Shown here one piece after another: positions 7,679 through 10,541 of a stretch of DNA of 10,541 bases. The notes under the pieces are model-generated. The model searched no databases and was not told the DNA's origin. It saw nothing but the letters and a program-made list of their open reading frames with translations. Origin of the DNA: Mucidula mucida. Its lineage: Eukaryota > Basidiomycota > Agaricomycetes > Agaricales > Physalacriaceae. Each line of letters begins with the position of its first letter. Position 1 is the stretch's first letter. The stretch covers positions 1-10,541 of the forward strand of contig JADNYV010001026.1 in NCBI GenBank assembly GCA_015501055.1, written 5' to 3'. The position numbers were made by a program, and so were the translations under genes.

Positions 7679-9735
7679 ATGGCTTCCAAGATAACGCAAA
7701 GTAGTGCCGCCAGTGTTCAGCATGGTACGTTGCTCTTTGTAATCCTTTGAACTGTCACTCATTGTCCTTTCTCGCTGCAGTTAAACCGAGTGCCGTCGGC
7801 GATTCAGAGCACGTCGACGACGCATCCGGTCCATCCAGTACTGGGCCGACGTCGGCTACACAGACCCCCGCTCTTACCCCCATCACCAGCCGCGCAGTTC
7901 TGCAAAGCAAAGACGATGTCATCCTAGTTACATTCGAGCCTGATGATCCTAACGATCCCATGAATGTCAGCTCTTTCTTTACCTCACATTGCTCATCTGA
8001 CAAAGTCGTACAGTGGTCCAACGCGAAGAAGTGGCGCACGACTATTCTTCTATGCTTCATGTGTCTATTTATGTACGTTATCAGTATCAACCTCGGATTA
8101 TTCCCTAACACTTTTTTCAGCGGATTGGCCACTGCATCGTTCTCTGCAGGCATTACCGATATGTGTGAAGAGTTCGGTGTCGCGGTAGAAGTTGGTCAGG
8201 TGGGCATGTTCGTCTTTAACGGTCAGTCGCCAGGCTTCTATGAAGGTGCATCTTCTTAATCGTTGACTTCGCAGCTTCATTTGCCGTCGTGCCCATGTTC
8301 CTCGGTCCGCTTTCCGAATTCATCGGCAGAAATCCCATCTACCTCGGATCCTACGCACTCTTCACAGTGTGGTTCATACCCATTGCCCTCGCCCAAAACA
8401 TCCAAACCGTCATCATAGCTCGTCTTCTCTCAGGATGCTTTGGTGCTGCCGGTACTACCATTATTCCTGGAACGCTTGCGGATATATGGAGCACCAAAGA
8501 GCGCGGTCTTCCGATTAATCTCTTTAGCTTCGTCGCCGTCTTCGGAACGGTCGCAGCTCCCTTGTGGACTGGATTTATCAACCAGAACATCGGATGGAGG
8601 TGGATCGAATGGGTAAGTCCCTCCCTCTTTGAGAGGAAGTACGCTTACGCGTGCTGATAGATCCAACTTATTTGCAACGGCGCCCTACTTATTGTCGAGT
8701 TGGTGTTTCTGTCAGAAACTCGTGGCGGGCTAATTCTCGCCAAACGTGCCAAGGCGCTGCGTAAAGAGACAGGCGACTCCCGCTACAAAGCAGCCTCCGA
8801 AATCGAAACTCCCTCGTTAAGAGCGCTTCTATCTGCATCTACGACACGGGCTTTCGTCCTTCTCGTACGAGAACCTGTGGTTTTCTTCTTCTCCCTCTGG
8901 CTCGCGTTCGCATGGGCAATCATATTCCTCTTCTTCGCCGTTATTCCTCTCACGTTCCAACACAACCACGGCTGGAGTCAAGGTATTGCAGGACTCCCAT
9001 ACATCTCGTCCATTATCGGGACATTCTTAGCCTTCGGTGCATCGTTCCACCAGAATGCTGTTTATGCTCGTGTGCGCGAGCAGAACGGAGGCATTCCCAG
9101 TCCAGAGGCGAGGTTGTGGTGGAGTCGGATTGGAGGGATCTTGTTGCCAGTGTCATTGTTCTGGTTTTCTTGGACCCAATTCGCTAGCGTGCCTTGGATA
9201 GTGCCGACGCTCGCTCTATGCCCCATGGTCTTTTCCATTTGTACGTTCCTTTTTCGATGGCGAATATCTTTTAACTGACGCTTCTGCTATACAGATTTGA
9301 TCTTTGACGCCGTCCAGAATTATCTCGCTGACGGTTACGGGGAATACGCGTCGTCTGCTATTTCTGCCCAAGGCTTCATTCGAAACATGCTCGCCGCCTC
9401 GTTCCCATTATACAGCACCCAGATGTTTACGAACATGGGATATCAATGGGCAGGAACGCTTTGTGCCCTGATCGCCACCGTCATGATCCCTTTGCCAGTA
9501 AGTGATCCGATGTGAAATTTATGATTGAGGGCTAACACGTGTGGCGTAGTTTATCCTGATGAAATACGGCGAAAGAATTCGGGAACGATCACCGTACGCC
9601 GCAGCAACGACCCAGATCGCGTCGGCCGTTACTGCCGCTCCGCCTCAACACCGTTTAGGCGAAAAGGTTGACATGAAGACGACTAATAGCCCTAAGGACA
9701 CGCATATACAGTCCATCGGGGAAAAGCACGTATAA
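7679..9735 (+). CDS. MFS drug:H+ antiporter, DHA1 family (polyamine/multidrug transporter type)
   Basis: A proton-coupled exporter of polyamines, drugs or metabolites is predicted, in the plasma or vacuolar membrane. Eight exons (7679-7724, 7781-7965, 8014-8072, 8121-8221, 8275-8612, 8661-9240, 9295-9497, 9550-9735) join with matching phases into 565 codons, typical for the family. The cytosolic N-tail ends in DPNDPMNWSNAKKW, whose NWS-KKW signature precedes helix 1 in fungal DHA1 proteins. Motif A is GPLSEFIGRNP (141-151), the helix-4 RLLSG is 180-184, and the antiporter-type helix 5 is GTVAAPLWTG (221-230). The central loop SETRGGLILAKRAKALRKETG (part of 261-281) and REPVVFFFSLW (313-323) are characteristic of TPO/FLU1-like members. 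Six further helices and a hydrophilic C-tail of about 50 residues follow. The ATG at 7679 is the only start that splices correctly through intron 1. Donor GTCAGC (7966) is slightly atypical. No frame break was found. The substrate cannot be told from sequence. Confidence 0.92.
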
Positions 9736-10541
9736 TGTGCATGTACATTTCATGAGATACGTTAGGAACTTTCTACTGTTTTGAAGCTTTATTGTTACGT
9801 CCATCTCACCCCGATTGTAATATCATCCGCATGTCTACTGTTCTTGCACGTCATCGTATATCTTTCCAATACTAATTCAGTCAACCACGATTCACGATGA
9901 TCATAAACGAACGCAGTGAATCGTAGAGGTAAAGGAAAGCTGCAGCCAGAGAACTTGCCGCAATCGTCTTCGCGTAACCATTCAACAATTCTTCTGCTAC
10001 CTGCTAGTACTCGTAGGTGGCGGCCCGCCATCGACGACAAAAGACACGCGTCGGGCCGTAATAATGATCGGAAGCTTCGCATTGCTTTCTTTCGTTCTTC
10101 CGCCATCTCATGAGGACGTCTTCAACTTTCAGCAAGCCAGCGAACATGGATGCATAGGCGTTCATACACTTACCTCCACTGAATCATCTCACCCATGGCA
10201 TGTTACGTCCTGTACGTCCTCGTCTGGGCTCCGTGTTGAAACCCAGCCACAGATTCGTAAAATCGCTGGTTACTCCTTCAATTGGGGACACCGAAAAAGG
10301 CAGCCGTTGAGTATTCAACGCCATCTATCGTGACTATCTTTATGAGCACTCTTTCCCGCCAAACCAATGGCACCTTCATATTACCCATTTCTCAGATCCC
10401 TTCTCAGATTGTGCGATCCTCTCTGAAGTCGAAATGCCGCGCACGTTGCGGTCCCCTAATGCCAGTTCCTCTTTCTGACCGGTAGAGACCCTTTGGTTGA
10501 TTATTGGCAAAACTTCCTCTGAACCCGTTCATCAAGCCTTG
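9736..10541. other. Region downstream of the MFS gene, no supportable gene
   Basis: The start of this stretch should hold the MFS 3' UTR. Two short ATG-initiated frames exist: 9795-10106 on the minus strand (103 codons, basic, no family) and 10064-10333 on the plus strand (89 codons, with a mildly hydrophobic start). They overlap at their 5' ends and neither has supporting signals, so I do not call them genes. The right end may be the flank of a gene beyond the window. Confidence 0.45.
10021..10058. repeat. Inverted repeat CGGCCCG...CGGGCCG
   Basis: Seven-base GC-only arms at 10021-10027 and 10052-10058 flank a 24-bp spacer, about 290 bp after the MFS stop. It could form a hairpin in a long 3' UTR or be chance; there is no functional evidence. 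Confidence 0.3.

Noticed and set aside
9795..10333. Overlapping frames 9795-10106 (minus) and 10064-10333 (plus) downstream of the MFS gene
   Set aside because: Both are short, without recognisable domains or splice extensions, and they overlap each other. They are probably chance frames in the 3' flank.

Overview
The window looks like nuclear DNA of a filamentous basidiomycete, probably an Agaricomycete. The evidence is the many short introns (about 45-56 bp, GT...AG, with CTRAY-like branch sites), a DUF6699-type protein (a family I know mainly from basidiomycetes), WSC modules on a secreted cell-wall enzyme, and the absence of prokaryotic gene organisation. Species cannot be named from sequence alone. 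Introns and reading frames below were placed by hand from splice signals, frame continuity and family motifs.

Layout. (1) 1-1595, plus strand: the 3' part of a polytopic membrane-protein gene, cut by the window edge and broken by frame slips and in-frame stops; family not recognised. (2) 1797-2627, minus strand: an uninterrupted 276-codon ORF with a C-terminal DUF6699-like domain, convergent with the first gene. (3) 2628-4570: about 1.9 kb with no supportable gene; its right end is the promoter region of the next gene. (4) 4629-7135, plus strand: a secreted chitin/polysaccharide deacetylase (CE4) with signal peptide, possible Kex2-cleaved propeptide, four N-terminal WSC modules and a full set of CE4 catalytic motifs, in ten exons. 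Three one-base losses, each in or beside a short homopolymer, put the WSC part out of frame. (5) 7136-7678: a 543-bp intergenic region with two perfect inverted repeats and an 11-bp-period direct repeat. (6) 7679-9735, plus strand: an intact eight-exon MFS drug:H+ antiporter (DHA1, polyamine/multidrug type), 565 aa. (7) 9736-10541: no supportable gene.

How the genes relate. Nothing shows that they form one pathway. The deacetylase would act outside the cell on chitin in the fungus's own wall, with WSC modules anchoring it to wall polysaccharide. The MFS protein would act in the plasma or vacuolar membrane. The most notable object is the 4xWSC-CE4 architecture. The main caution is the uneven integrity: the MFS gene is clean over eight exons, while the deacetylase and the 5' gene carry frame breaks. 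This could be real decay or uncorrected homopolymer errors in the assembly.
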